Assembly (NCBI GenBank): GCA_005805045.1 | Contig: SYNW01000074.1 | Span: 1 to 5,043, forward strand | DNA: 5,043 nucleotides | Reading direction: 5' to 3' | Source of the DNA: Actinomycetota bacterium | GTDB lineage: Bacteria; Actinomycetota; Acidimicrobiia; Acidimicrobiales; Ilumatobacteraceae | Shown here: positions 4,864 through 5,043 of the stretch, piece by piece | How the letters are laid out: the number at the start of each line of letters is the position of its first letter | How positions within the stretch are numbered: the first letter of the stretch is position 1 | Program-made: the position numbers and the translations under genes | Notes under the pieces: model-generated | Told to the model about the DNA's origin: nothing | Seen by the model: the letters and a program-made list of their open reading frames with translations, nothing else | Database searches by the model: none

Positions 4864-5043
4864 ATGTTGCGCGTAGTCTGCGCTTCGGCCAACCCGCACA
4901 AGGTTGCCGAGATCAGTGACCTCTTACAAAACTTGGTCGACCTTGTTGCGCGACCGAAAGAACTCGCAGATGTGGTTGAAGATGCAGACACGCTTACTGG
5001 AAATGCGCGACTTAAAGCCGTGGCTGTATCTCTTGCAACTGGA
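4864..5043 (+). CDS. rdgB: RdgB/HAM1-family XTP/dITP diphosphatase, N-terminal 60 residues (truncated by window)
   Basis: This enzyme hydrolyses non-canonical purine nucleotides (ITP, dITP, XTP) to monophosphates, keeping them out of DNA and RNA. The visible 60 residues hold two family signatures: the nucleotide-binding SANPHKVAEI (8-17) after a short hydrophobic strand, and the metal-site region VVEDADTLTGNARLKA (37-52), with the acidic pair followed by T and the NA..KA pattern. The frame stays open to position 5043, so the remaining roughly 140 residues lie outside. The ATG at 4864 has only a weak GGG at 4858-4860. An ATG at 4853 is in another frame and hits a stop after seven codons. The gap after rph is 16 bases, consistent with one operon. 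Confidence 0.92.
   Translation, partial: MLRVVCASANPHKVAEISDLLQNLVDLVARPKELADVVEDADTLTGNARLKAVAVSLATG

Noticed and set aside
1..5043. Mobile element, CRISPR array, tRNA or rRNA gene, or defence system
   Set aside because: No repeats, transposase motifs, direct-repeat arrays or tRNA cloverleaf were seen; all genes are conserved housekeeping or transport genes.

Overview
The window looks like an ordinary piece of a moderate-GC actinobacterial chromosome (GC near one half by eye). The best lineage clue is gene order. A Mec-type JAMM peptidase, an O-phosphoserine-type CysM, MurI, RNase PH and RdgB occur in the same relative order as in Mycobacterium tuberculosis (Rv1334 to Rv1341, recalled from established knowledge). 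A freshwater or marine Acidimicrobiia (Ilumatobacter-like) bacterium would fit this order at such a GC, but that placement is inference.

Layout. Positions 1-832 read leftward and hold the trans-translation pair: smpB (281-832), then ssrA (tmRNA, 5' end at 217, running off the left edge). The resume codon, a tag ANKQFALAA, its stop and a pseudoknot can all be read in the tmRNA. Positions 860-2333 read rightward and hold the cysteine pair mec and cysM, without the small sulfur-carrier gene cysO that lies between them in mycobacteria. A ten-TM EamA/DMT transporter gene (2330-3178, minus) meets cysM tail to tail with a 3-4 base overlap. From 3239 rightward, murI, rph and a truncated rdgB are closely spaced (25 and 16 bases apart) and probably form one operon for cell-wall D-glutamate, tRNA 3' trimming and nucleotide-pool cleaning. 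No gene-free stretch over 300 bases exists; the only long non-protein segment (1-280) is tmRNA plus its upstream region.

How it works together. SmpB and tmRNA rescue stalled ribosomes. CysM most likely makes cysteine from O-phosphoserine using a thiocarboxylated carrier protein, and Mec releases the cysteine from that carrier; the carrier must be encoded elsewhere. The transporter's substrate is unknown.

Translation signals are uneven. Only rph, inside an operon, has a clear Shine-Dalgarno sequence; the first genes of transcription units have weak or none. For cysM a TANNNT box ends 6 bases before the ATG, which suggests leaderless initiation.

I see no phage, insertion sequence, CRISPR array, toxin or defence gene, and no convincing new system. 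The points worth a second look are the short tag and the hairpin over its resume codon, the missing cysO, two palindromes in candidate promoter regions, and the SmpB tail.
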